Shown: piece by piece, positions 22,363 to 30,357 of the stretch | Numbering within the stretch: position 1 is the first letter of the stretch | Layout of the letters: every line of letters starts with the position of its first letter | DNA from: Solirubrobacterales bacterium | Lineage (GTDB): Bacteria > Actinomycetota > Thermoleophilia > Solirubrobacterales > Solirubrobacteraceae | Length of the DNA: 36,377 nucleotides | Reading direction: 5' to 3' | Assembly (NCBI GenBank): GCA_027315115.1 | Contig: DAHUYQ010000005.1 | Coordinates: 1 to 36,377 of the forward strand | The notes under the pieces: model-generated | The model's input: only the letters and a program-made list of their open reading frames with translations | What the model was told of the DNA's origin: nothing | The model's database searches: none | Translations under genes and position numbers: made by a program

Positions 22363-23748
22363 TCAGGCCACCGCGAACCGCGCGAACCGCGCCGCCAGCC
22401 GGTCCGGCAGCAGCGCCCGCACGTGCACGCCCTCCGGCGTGTCGCGCCGGTCCAGGCCGCCCGCCAGCTCGTGCAGCTCGGCAAGCTGTCCCCCGGCGCT
22501 GTATGGCACCAGCAGCTCCACGGCGCGCAGGCTGCGCCGCAGCTCGCGCTCGACCGCGTCGGCGAGCCGGTCGAGCCCCTCGCCGGAGTTGCCGCTGACC
22601 AGGATCGCCGCCGGGTGGCGCAGGCGCAGGTCGGCGATCTCCTGCTCGCCGAGCAGGTCGATCTTGTTGGCGACGATCAGCCGCGGGGTCTCACCCGCGC
22701 CGATCTCCTCCAGCGTGCTCTCGACCGAGAGCCGCATTTCCTCCAGCCGCTCCTCGGGCGCCGAGGCGTCCAACACGTGCAGCAGCAGGTCGGCTCGCAC
22801 GGTCTCCTCCAGCGTCGCGCCGAAGGCGTCGACGAGCTGGTGCGGCAGCTTGCTGATGAAGCCGACCGTGTCGGTGAGAAGGTGGCGCCGCCCACCGATC
22901 CAGATCGTGCGCGTCGTGGGGTCCAGCGTGTGGAAGAGCCGGTCCCCGACGGCCGCGTGCGCGGTCTCCCACGCGGTGGCGCCGTTTCGCGCGCCGGCGC
23001 TGAGCGCCGCCGCCGCGTCGCGCGGCCGCGCCGCGGGGCTGCGTCCGTTGCCGTTCGTCTCCGACTGCTGCGCGGCGCCGCCCTTCGGAAAGCGCGCGGC
23101 CAGCGCGTTCAGCAGCGTCGACTTGCCCACGTTCGTGTAGCCCACGAGCGCGATCTGCGGCAGCGCGGCTCGCTCCCGCTCGCGTCTCATCACCGCGCGC
23201 GAGCGCTTGACGTCCTCCAGGCGCCGGCGCAGCGCGGCGATCCTGTCGCGCGCCAGACGACGGTCGGTCTCGATCTGGCTCTCGCCCGGCCCTCTGGTGC
23301 CGATCCCGCCGCCGAGCCGCTCCAGGTGGCTCCACAGGCCGCGCATCCGCGCCAGGTTGTACTCGAGCTGCGCCAGCTCGACCTGCAGCTTGCCCTCGGC
23401 GCTGGAGGCGTGGGCGGCGAAGATGTCCAGGATCACGGCGGTCCTGTCCACGACCGGCAGCCCCAGCTCGCGCTCCAGGTTGCGCTCCTGGCGGGGGCTG
23501 AGCTCGTCGTCGCAGGCGATCACGTTGGCGTCGCAGCGCTTGGCCTCCTCCGCGGCCTGAGCCAGCTTGCCGCGTCCCAGGTATGTGTCGGGGTGCGGCT
23601 GGTCGCGGTGCTGAACGATCTCCCCCGCCACCGCGACGCCCGCTGTGCGCAGCAGCTCGCCCAGCTCGGCGAGCGTCTCATCCTCCCCGCCGGGCAGGGC
23701 AGCGATGCACAGGGCTCGCTGTCGTGCGCGTGGCGGGCTGCTCGTCAT
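22363..23748 (-). CDS. hflX: Ribosome-associated GTPase HflX
   Basis: A 461-residue protein. The HflX N-terminal domain (about 1-190) has TYLGRGKLAQ, DDELSPRQERNLE and GGIGTRGPGESQIETDRR. The G domain has G1 GYTNVGKST (203-211), the DPTTR region (276-280), DTVGF (293-297) and NKID. HflX binds and splits stalled or hibernating ribosomes. Between G1 and DPTTR about 45 extra residues (219-265) are present, rich in Gly, Ala, Asn and Arg, where the usual protein has a few. I chose the ATG at 23748, 9 nt after the -10 box of a TTGGCT-N17-TACCCT promoter. Confidence 0.93.
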   Translation of the reverse strand: MTSSPPRARQRALCIAALPGGEDETLAELGELLRTAGVAVAGEIVQHRDQPHPDTYLGRGKLAQAAEEAKRCDANVIACDDELSPRQERNLERELGLPVVDRTAVILDIFAAHASSAEGKLQVELAQLEYNLARMRGLWSHLERLGGGIGTRGPGESQIETDRRLARDRIAALRRRLEDVKRSRAVMRRERERAALPQIALVGYTNVGKSTLLNALAARFPKGGAAQQSETNGNGRSPAARPRDAAAALSAGARNGATAWETAHAAVGDRLFHTLDPTTRTIWIGGRRHLLTDTVGFISKLPHQLVDAFGATLEETVRADLLLHVLDASAPEERLEEMRLSVESTLEEIGAGETPRLIVANKIDLLGEQEIADLRLRHPAAILVSGNSGEGLDRLADAVERELRRSLRAVELLVPYSAGGQLAELHELAGGLDRRDTPEGVHVRALLPDRLAARFARFAVA

Positions 23749-23757
23749 CCATCTCCA

Positions 23758-23786
23758 AGGGTAGTGGAGCGGCGGACGGCAGCCAA
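23758..23786 (-). promoter_or_regulatory. hflX promoter
   Basis: On the minus strand: -35 TTGGCT (23786-23781), 17-nt spacer, -10 TACCCT (23763-23758). A GGAG ribosome-binding site also precedes the ATG at 23748. Confidence 0.55.
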
Positions 23787-23845
23787 CGGGTGGCGGCGCG
23801 AGAGCCGGCGGGGCGTCCGCGCCTGGGGACCGGCTGGACCTTCCA

Positions 23846-23883
23846 CCGGCCGACGGGCCCCACCTCAGCCCGCCGGCCGACGG
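23846..23883. repeat. Short direct repeat between hflX and the glycine-rich gene operon
   Basis: CCGGCCGACGG occurs at 23846-23856 and 23873-23883, 27 bp apart. Nearby CAGCCCACGGGCTG is a perfect small palindrome with no T-tract. The 166-bp gap may hold the end signal of the operon, but no classical terminator is seen. Confidence 0.3.
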
Positions 23884-23914
23884 CCCAGCCCAGCCCACGG
23901 GCTGAACGCCCGCC

Positions 23915-25402
23915 TCAGCCCAGCGTCAAGCTTTCGCTGAAGTATTTGTGCGCGCGCTTGAGGGTGAGCGTGTAGCGGCCGCTCGTGAGCGTGAGCCGCG
24001 AGTGCAGCAGCAGCTCGCTGCCGGCTCCGCCCGACCGGGCGAGCTGGAACCCGCGCGCGTATGTGGCCCTGCCGCGAGTGAGCGCGACAGCGATCTTCTC
24101 CCCCTGGCCGTCGAGCTTGAAGGGCGCCCTGGTCGCCGCGATCCTGCAGGTGCGCGAGCGGCGGTCGCCGCGGTTGGTCACGCGGCCGCAGAGCAGGAGC
24201 TCCACCTGCGGGGAGCCACCAGCCGGGCCCCTCGGGCCGGCAGGGCCCGTCTCCCCCTTCTTGCCCGCCGGACCGCGCGGGCCGGCGGCGCCGGTCGCCC
24301 CGACCGGACCCGTGAGGCCCTCCGCGCCTTCTGCCCCGGCTGCGCCGGCCTGGCCCTGGGGGCCCTGTTTGCCCGTGGTGCCCGTGGCTCCTTCGGGGCC
24401 GGTGCCGCCGGTCTGGCCTTCGATGCCGCGCTGCCCTTCGCCGCCCCGGCTGCCTTCGGCGCCTTCTTTGCCTTCGCCGCCTTCGGGGCCGACGGGGTAG
24501 GAGCTGGGTTCGATCGCGATCGACGGTTCGCCGGCGGCGCTCGCGGTCGTGACCGTCACGTTGGTGATGTATTGCGCCGCGTGGCTGGATCCTCCGCCGC
24601 CACCGCCGTTGCCCGCGCCCGAGGCGCCTGAGCCACCGCCTCCGCCGCCGTAGTAGCCGCCGCCACCACCGCCGGCGTTGCCCGCCGACGCTCCTCCTGC
24701 GCCGAGCACGCCGGGCGACCCGTCCACCCCTGCGCTTTCGACTCCCGCGCCGAATTCGCCGCCCGCGCCGCCGGATTCCAGGCCTCCGCCTCCGCCGCCG
24801 CTGCCTCCGGCCCCTTCAGGATTGGATTCGGCCTGTCCCGTGGACCCGCCCTCGATCAGGCCGCCCGCGCCTCCGTCGCCGCCGGGGCCTTTTCCGAGGC
24901 CAGCTCCGCCTCCGCCGCCCGCGACGATCAGGCGCGTGTCATCCGCTGCCAGCGAGGCGCACACGAGCATCGAGCAGGTGCGCACGTCGGAGGCGCCGCC
25001 CCCGCCGCCGGATTCGGCACCGCCCGCGCCACCGCCGCCGAAGCCGCCGGCCCCGCCGAGCTGGCCGTTGCCGCCGACCTCCACGAACAGCACTTCGCCC
25101 GGGATGACAGGCACGTCGCCGGCGATCACGGCGCCGAGCCCCTCGATGCCTTCGTGTTTGGCCTCTTCTCCGCCGCGACCTCCGGTCGCGGTGATGTGGA
25201 GCTCGTGGACTCCGGCGGGGACGAGGTAGCACTGCTGTTCTCCGAGATAGGAGAAGGTGTGCACGCCGGTGCCGCAGGCCGGTTCCGCCGGCGCCGCGGC
25301 GGGCCTCGCGGCCGCGGCCAGCGCGCACGTCAGCGCCGCGATCGCCAGGAAGAGCGCGCGATGCCCGCGGGCGCGCCCCGATATGGCGGCTCGGGCGCTC
25401 AT
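23915..25402 (-). CDS. Secreted glycine-rich/collagen-like protein, paralog A
   Basis: A 495-residue protein. A signal peptide comes first (ALFLAIAALTCALAAAARPA). A beta/glycine-rich domain follows (about 40-300): CGTGVHTFSYLGEQQCYLVP, VHELHITATGGRGG, RLIVAGGGGGAG and a polyglycine core. Next is a collagen-like tract of 30 uninterrupted Gly-X-Y triplets, rich in Glu early and Pro later. The C-terminal domain of about 95 residues (LLLCGRVTNRGDRRSRTC onward) has two Cys and ends in GRYTLTLKRAH. The glycine-rich part resembles modules known from the extracellular part of ALK/LTK receptors and related bacterial proteins. The ATG overlaps the stop of paralog B (ATGA). It is presumably a surface or matrix filament. 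Confidence 0.88.
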   Translation of the reverse strand: MSARAAISGRARGHRALFLAIAALTCALAAAARPAAAPAEPACGTGVHTFSYLGEQQCYLVPAGVHELHITATGGRGGEEAKHEGIEGLGAVIAGDVPVIPGEVLFVEVGGNGQLGGAGGFGGGGAGGAESGGGGGASDVRTCSMLVCASLAADDTRLIVAGGGGGAGLGKGPGGDGGAGGLIEGGSTGQAESNPEGAGGSGGGGGGLESGGAGGEFGAGVESAGVDGSPGVLGAGGASAGNAGGGGGGYYGGGGGGSGASGAGNGGGGGGSSHAAQYITNVTVTTASAAGEPSIAIEPSSYPVGPEGGEGKEGAEGSRGGEGQRGIEGQTGGTGPEGATGTTGKQGPQGQAGAAGAEGAEGLTGPVGATGAAGPRGPAGKKGETGPAGPRGPAGGSPQVELLLCGRVTNRGDRRSRTCRIAATRAPFKLDGQGEKIAVALTRGRATYARGFQLARSGGAGSELLLHSRLTLTSGRYTLTLKRAHKYFSESLTLG

Positions 25403-26931
25403 CGCCTGCCGATCCGCACGATCTCGTTGAACTGGTGGCGTCCACGCTCGAAGCTGAGGGTGTAGCGCCCGGGCCGCAGCTTGCGCCGCGGATGGAGGCG
25501 CAGCCGCGCGGCGCGACCTCTGCCCGCCGCAACCTCGAAGCCGGTGGCGTATGTCCTGGCCCCGCGGTGCAGCCGGACCGCAATCCGGCGCATGCCGCCC
25601 GCCAGGTGCGCTGGCGCGCCGCCGAGCTTGATTTCGCAGCTCTGGAGCACATCGCCCCGGGCGTCGATCGTCGCGGTGCAGAGCACCAGCACGCTTGCGC
25701 CGGGGGCGCCGGGTCCGCCGAGGGCGCCGCGCGCGCCAGCGGCACCCTCGGCCCCGGCGGGACCCTGGGCGCCGGCGGCGCCCGGCTGCCCCTTCGCGCC
25801 GGTCTTGCCGCGCGCGCCTTCGGCTCCAGTCGCGCCCTGCGCGCCCGCTGGTCCTTGCGGTCCTTCCGCGCCGACCGGTCCAGACGGACCTTTCGGGCCT
25901 TCCGCGCCCTGCGGGCCCTGCGCGCCTTCAGGCCCCTGTTTGCCTTCCGCGCCGGCTTTGCCTTCGGGGCCTTCGGGAAGCGCGGAGGGCTCGATCGCGA
26001 CGGCCGGCGCGGCCGCGGCGGCGGCGGCGGCGATCGCGACGTCCAGCACCTCGCGCGAGGCGTAGCTGGACCCGGCTCCACCGCCACCCGCGCCACCTTC
26101 TTCGACGAGCCCTACGTTGGAGACGCCTCCCTGTCCGCCCTCTCCGCCACCGAAGTAGCCGCCGCCACCACCGCCGCCGCCGGTTCCGCTGCCGCCGGTT
26201 CCGCTGCCGCCGCCGATGCCGCGACCGCCACTCGATCCTTCGGTGCCGGTCCGTACGGTGCCGACCCCGCCCTTTCCGCCGGCTCCGCCGGCGATGAGCG
26301 TGCCGCCTCCGCCGCCTTCGCCACCGGGCGCGAGCGGGCCGGGGGCGGAGCCGTTGCGCCCCGATTCGCCCTGCGCGATGCCGCCGGCGCCTGCGGAGCC
26401 GCCGATGCCGCCGCGCGCGGTGGACGGTTCCCCGACGTCTCCCCCGCCGCCTCCGCCGCCCGCCACGAGCAGGCGGGTGTCCATCGCGCTGAGCGAGCAG
26501 ACGCTCGCCGAGCACGTCCGAATATCGGAGGCCCCGCCGCCGCTGCCGTCGGATTCGCCGGCCGCGCCGCCCCCGCCGAAGCCCGCCGTGCCTTCCAAGG
26601 CTCCGTTCGAGCCGACCTCGACGTACAGCGTCTGCCCGGGGATCACGGACAGGTATCCGCTCACGACCGCGCCGCGACCGCCTTCTTCGCCGCCGCCCGC
26701 CGGGCCGCCCTTCGCGCCGGTCGCTTCGACGCGGATCTCATCGACGCCGGCCGGCACCACGTAGCACTGCTGTTCGCCGATCGACAGGAAGTCGGCGACG
26801 TCGGTCCCGCATGCCGGTTCGGCCTGCGCCGCCGCCGGCGCCCATCCCAGCGCGCAGCACGCCGCCGCGGCCACGGCGCAGCCGCCCGCCGCCAGACCGC
26901 GTACGCGCGCAGGGACGCTCACAAGGGTCAT
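25399..26931 (-). CDS. Secreted glycine-rich/collagen-like protein, paralog B
   Basis: A 510-residue protein with the same order of parts as paralog A. A signal peptide (AAGGCAVAAAACCALGWAPA) precedes CGTDVADFLSIGEQQCYVVP and VDEIRVEATGAKGG. A second conserved Cys pair lies in DIRTCSASVCSLS. Then come a polyglycine core with GGGYFGGG, 31 Gly-X-Y triplets, and the C-terminal domain (LCTATIDARGDVLQSCEIKL through GRYTLSFERG). The start at 26931 is fixed by the ATGA overlap with paralog C and gives an intact signal peptide; longer upstream frames are antisense or shadow sequence. It is coupled at both ends, so it lies in the middle of a three-gene operon. Confidence 0.88.
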   Translation of the reverse strand: MTLVSVPARVRGLAAGGCAVAAAACCALGWAPAAAQAEPACGTDVADFLSIGEQQCYVVPAGVDEIRVEATGAKGGPAGGGEEGGRGAVVSGYLSVIPGQTLYVEVGSNGALEGTAGFGGGGAAGESDGSGGGASDIRTCSASVCSLSAMDTRLLVAGGGGGGGDVGEPSTARGGIGGSAGAGGIAQGESGRNGSAPGPLAPGGEGGGGGTLIAGGAGGKGGVGTVRTGTEGSSGGRGIGGGSGTGGSGTGGGGGGGGYFGGGEGGQGGVSNVGLVEEGGAGGGGAGSSYASREVLDVAIAAAAAAAAPAVAIEPSALPEGPEGKAGAEGKQGPEGAQGPQGAEGPKGPSGPVGAEGPQGPAGAQGATGAEGARGKTGAKGQPGAAGAQGPAGAEGAAGARGALGGPGAPGASVLVLCTATIDARGDVLQSCEIKLGGAPAHLAGGMRRIAVRLHRGARTYATGFEVAAGRGRAARLRLHPRRKLRPGRYTLSFERGRHQFNEIVRIGRR

Positions 26932-28445
26932 CGGGCGATCCTCACGAGCCTGCGCGCGGTCCGCCGGCCACGCCCCAGCACGAGCTCGTAGAGCCCGGGC
27001 TCCAGGTCGCGCCCGGGGCGCAGGACAAGCTGGATCCTGGGATCGCGCCGGCCGCCTCGCACGGTCACCCAGCCGCGGGCGAGCCGGCGACCGCCGCGGC
27101 GCAGCGTGGCGGCGACGGGCTCGGCCGCTGAGCGTGTGAGCCTGAATGGAGTGGCTCCCGGCTTGACCTTGCATGTCAGCTTCGAGACGCCGGTGCCGCC
27201 CATCCGGGCGCAGACGACGAGTTCGAGCTTCCCGGATGGCCCACGCGGTCCCGTCGCTCCCGCGTCGCCACGGCGCCCCGGGGAGCCGGCGGGCCCCGCC
27301 GCACCGGTGGCGCCCGCGGCCCCGGCTTCGCCCTGGGCGCCCTGGGCTCCGGTCTTGCCGGGCTGGCCCGCCTGGCCCGCTGGTCCCTGCTGGCCTTCGG
27401 GCCCGGCGGCGCCGGCTTCGCCCTGCTGGCCGTGGGGACCTTCGACGCCGACAGCGCCTTCGTTGCCTGGGACGCCTTCTTTGCCGGTCGGCCCTTCTTT
27501 GCCGGTCGGCCCCACGGGCGCCGCGGCCGGTTCGATCGCCACCTCCGGTTCCTGTCCCGCGCTCGCGGACGCGATCGTCACACCCGAGATGAACCATGCC
27601 GCGTAGCTCGAGCCGGCGCCGCCCCCGCCCCCTCCGCCGGTGCCGATTTCGGATGCGCCGCCCGCACCGCCCGCGCCGCCGCCGTAGTAGCCGCCGCCGC
27701 CTCCGCCGGCGCCCTTGCCGTTGGTCGTGCCGCCGTTGCCCAGAGTGCCGGATTCCCCGGTTTCGCCGCTGCCTTTCGAGCCGTAGCCGCCTTTTCCGCC
27801 GGCGCCGCCGCCGGTGAGGGTGCCGCCTGCGCCGCCTTCGCCACCAAGCGCTTCGGTCGCTCCGTTGGGCACCGCGGCTGATTCGCCGGCCTGTCCGGCG
27901 CCGCCTCTCGCGAGACCTGCTGCCGCCGCCGTCCCGCCGGCGACTCCGGACGCATCGGTGGCAGGCGCCCCTCCCCCGCCGCCTCCGCCGGCGACGAGCA
28001 GGCGCGTGTCACGGGTTGCCAGCGGGCAGGTCGCCAGCGGACAGGTGCGCACGTCAGATGCTCCGCCGCCGCTGCCCGAAAGGCTCGCTTCTGCGTCGCC
28101 GCCGCCGCCGAAGCTCGCCGCGCCTTCCTTGGAGCCGTCGGAGCCGACCTCGACATAGAGGACCTCGCCCGGGCTGACCGGCAGCGCGCCGGTGACGACA
28201 GCGCCCGCGCCGCCGGGCCCGGCGCCATGCCCGAGGTTGGCGCTTTCGCCTCCGCGGCCACCGACCACGGTTATGCGCAGCTCGTTGACGCCCGCGGGGA
28301 CCGTGTAGCACTGCTCGGCCCCCGTGGAGGCGAAGGCATGCGCGGCCGTTTCACACGTCGCGGCGAGCGCCGGCCCGGCACCAAGAGCGCACGAGAAGAG
28401 CGCCAGGCAGGCGAGCACGCACGATGGCGCCGCGAACCGCTTCAT
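26928..28445 (-). CDS. Secreted glycine-rich/collagen-like protein, paralog C (operon first gene)
   Basis: A 505-residue protein. A signal peptide (SCVLACLALFSCALGAGPAL) is followed by CETAAHAFASTGAEQCYTVP, VNELRITVVGGRGG, a Cys pair in DVRTCPLATCPLA, polyglycine strands (GGGYYGGGAGG), 31 Gly-X-Y triplets starting GPTGKEGPTGKEG, and the C-terminal domain with two Cys (VVCARMGGTGVSKLTCKV). The ATG at 28445 has a strong GGGGAGG site about 5 nt upstream, the best in the operon, in line with being the first gene. Its stop overlaps the paralog B start. Family-conserved cysteines suggest disulfides formed outside the cell. Confidence 0.88.
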   Translation of the reverse strand: MKRFAAPSCVLACLALFSCALGAGPALAATCETAAHAFASTGAEQCYTVPAGVNELRITVVGGRGGESANLGHGAGPGGAGAVVTGALPVSPGEVLYVEVGSDGSKEGAASFGGGGDAEASLSGSGGGASDVRTCPLATCPLATRDTRLLVAGGGGGGGAPATDASGVAGGTAAAAGLARGGAGQAGESAAVPNGATEALGGEGGAGGTLTGGGAGGKGGYGSKGSGETGESGTLGNGGTTNGKGAGGGGGGYYGGGAGGAGGASEIGTGGGGGGGAGSSYAAWFISGVTIASASAGQEPEVAIEPAAAPVGPTGKEGPTGKEGVPGNEGAVGVEGPHGQQGEAGAAGPEGQQGPAGQAGQPGKTGAQGAQGEAGAAGATGAAGPAGSPGRRGDAGATGPRGPSGKLELVVCARMGGTGVSKLTCKVKPGATPFRLTRSAAEPVAATLRRGGRRLARGWVTVRGGRRDPRIQLVLRPGRDLEPGLYELVLGRGRRTARRLVRIAR

Positions 28446-28548
28446 CGATCCTCCCCGTTCGGCTTCCCCCACCGCAGGCGCTCCCTCTGCTCTGGTTGCC
28501 CGACATCACCGACCGGCGCGCGTCCCGCGCGCCGCCGCGCGAAACAAC

Positions 28549-28554
28549 ACCCTA
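28549..28554 (-). promoter_or_regulatory. Possible -10 box for the three-gene glycine-rich operon
   Basis: TAGGGT on the minus strand (28554-28549) in the 150-bp gap between paralogs D and C. No clear -35 box was found. A GC-rich palindromic stretch follows between it and the ribosome-binding site. The untranslated leader would be about 95 nt, unlike the leaderless genes elsewhere in the window. Confidence 0.3.
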
Positions 28555-28595
28555 CACGCGCTCGCCGCGACTTGCGCGTCGGCGCTCAGAGGCGC

Positions 28596-30236
28596 TCAGC
28601 GAACCACCACTGTCACCACTCGTCGCCTTCCGCGCCGCTTGATGACCAGCTCGTAGCGTCCGGGCACGATCGCGCGGCGCCCCGCGAGCAGCAATCGCTC
28701 TCCTTGCTGGAAACGGATCGAGAGACCGCGCCCATAGACCCTGCCGTCGCGCCGCAGCACGGTCGCGAGCTTCGTGCCGCCGCCTTCCAGCTTGAACGGC
28801 ATTGCCCCTCTCCTGAGCTCGCAGATCTGCACGACGGGCCCGTGGCCGTGCTGGGTCCTCATGCACGAGATCAGCACAACGGAGCCGGGCTTCCCAGGCG
28901 GACCCTGGGCGCCCTGCTTGCCGGCCGGACCGGCCAGCCCGGCGGACCCAGCCGCGCCCGTGGGCCCGGCTTCGCCCTTGGCGCCCGGTTCGCCCTGGGG
29001 CAGGGCGCCACCGGTCCCCGTCAGCGCAACGCTCGCCGGACTGCTCGGATCGTTGCTTTCGATCTGCAGCGTGGCTTCGCGCGCGCCCGGCCCCTGCGGC
29101 GCGAAGCGCACCTGCATCTCGCAGCTACCGCCCGGCGCGATCTCTGCGCCGCAGTTGGAGGCGCCGATCAGGAAGTCGCCGGGATCGGCGCCGACGAAGG
29201 TCTCCCCTGTGACCTGCAAAGGCCCTGCTCCGGTGTCGGTGATCGTGAGCGGCGCCGGAGCGCTCACGCTCGCCTGCGGTTGCGTGCCGAAGGAGAGCGT
29301 CGCGCTGCCGAGCGAGATCGCGGGCGGCGCGACGTAGGCGATCACGACCTGGCCGTCGCCTTCTCTGACCCCGGGAACCACGTTGGCCAGCGCCGAGAGC
29401 GGCGCGTAGCTGGAGCCGCCGCCTCCACCGCCGCCGCCCGTTTCGGTGTATGCGGTCCCGCCCCCGCCGCCGCCGAAATATCCGCCGCCACCGCCACCGC
29501 CGGCGCCGTCGCCTGGCCCGGGTCCAGCGGCGCCGCTGCCCCCGAGGCCTGAAATGCTGGCGCCGCCGAAGCTCCCGCCGACGCCAGGCCTGCCGCCTGC
29601 GCCGCCGGCGATCTGCGTGCCGCCGCCACCGCCTCCATCAGATTCGGTCCCGCCGCCGGCGCCGCCGGCCCCTCCCGCTTCCGCCCCGCCTGCTCCGCCT
29701 GCTCCACCCGGCTGCGTGACCGGCTGGATTCCGTTGCTCCCACCACCGCCGCCGCCACCGGCGACGAGCAGTGGATGACCCGACGCGCTCACCGAGGATG
29801 CGCCTCCGCCGCCGCCGGCGCTGCTGGCGTATCCGAGGCCGCCGTCGCCGCCCCCGCCATAGCCGCCTGCGCCTGTGCCTGTGCCACCCTGTCCGCCCAC
29901 GCTGACTTCCAGCCTCTGGCCGGCCGTCAGCGTCAGCCCGGCGACGAGCTTGGCGCCGAGTCCTCCAGGAATGATCGGCGTGGTGATGGCGCCGGCCCCG
30001 CCCTGCGCGCCGTCGAGAGTGAACGTCGCGGCGCTCACGCCGGCGGGAACGACCCATTCCTGAGCCGCGCCGGTGTACGGATAGGTGACGGTGCAGTAGC
30101 CGCCGGAGCACACCGGCGCCGGTTCGGCCGCTGCGGCCGGCGATGGCGACGCGGCGAGCGCGACGCCGCAGAGGACGCCTGCGAACGCCACCAGCAGCGC
30201 TCGCCCGGCACGAAGATGCGAGGCAGCCGTTCCCAT
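28596..30236 (-). CDS. Secreted glycine-rich protein with Ig-like and collagen-like parts, paralog D
   Basis: A 546-residue protein. A signal peptide (ALLVAFAGVLCGVALAASPS) leads to CSGGYCTVTYPYTGAAQEWV, the glycine-rich domain with polyglycine runs, and then an Ig-like domain of the choice-of-anchor D/ASPM-SPD-2-Hydin type (ISLGSATLSFGTQPQASVSA to SNDPSSPASVALTGTGG). A short collagen-like tract of 12 Gly-X-Y triplets follows, then the family C-terminal domain (ISCMRTQHGHGPVVQICELR, then AMPFKLEGGG and GRYELVIKRR). The start is uncertain between 30236, 30254 and 30269; I took 30236, behind a GGGAG site. It lies 150 bp before paralog C, in the same direction. Confidence 0.85.
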   Translation of the reverse strand: MGTAASHLRAGRALLVAFAGVLCGVALAASPSPAAAAEPAPVCSGGYCTVTYPYTGAAQEWVVPAGVSAATFTLDGAQGGAGAITTPIIPGGLGAKLVAGLTLTAGQRLEVSVGGQGGTGTGAGGYGGGGDGGLGYASSAGGGGGASSVSASGHPLLVAGGGGGGGSNGIQPVTQPGGAGGAGGAEAGGAGGAGGGTESDGGGGGGTQIAGGAGGRPGVGGSFGGASISGLGGSGAAGPGPGDGAGGGGGGGYFGGGGGGTAYTETGGGGGGGGSSYAPLSALANVVPGVREGDGQVVIAYVAPPAISLGSATLSFGTQPQASVSAPAPLTITDTGAGPLQVTGETFVGADPGDFLIGASNCGAEIAPGGSCEMQVRFAPQGPGAREATLQIESNDPSSPASVALTGTGGALPQGEPGAKGEAGPTGAAGSAGLAGPAGKQGAQGPPGKPGSVVLISCMRTQHGHGPVVQICELRRGAMPFKLEGGGTKLATVLRRDGRVYGRGLSIRFQQGERLLLAGRRAIVPGRYELVIKRRGRRRVVTVVVR

Positions 30237-30317
30237 CGTCAAGTCTCCCGTCATCCGATTCCCGGTCACGCCGTTTGTCTTCGGCGCCGGCGGCCGTTTA
30301 CATTAGGGTCTGGGGCG

Positions 30318-30357
30318 CTTACAGCGCCGCCAACGGAGCCCTTACAGCGCCGCCAAC
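30318..30357. repeat. 17-bp direct repeat duplicating the 3' end of the aminotransferase gene
   Basis: CTTACAGCGCCGCCAAC occurs at 30318-30334 and again at 30341-30357, where it encodes the last residues and stop of the aminotransferase. It is probably a short tandem slippage product in the intergenic gap. Confidence 0.7.

Noticed and set aside
25435..26991. Long plus-strand open frame (over 500 codons) opposite the glycine-rich genes
   Set aside because: It is the antisense of Gly-rich coding sequence (GGC/GGN gives Ala, Pro and Arg runs), has no start signal, and mirrors genes with signal peptides and conserved domains.
24600..29900. Regular short repeats that could suggest a CRISPR array
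   Set aside because: The periodicity is 3 bp from Gly-X-Y and polyglycine codons inside open frames, not repeats with unique spacers.
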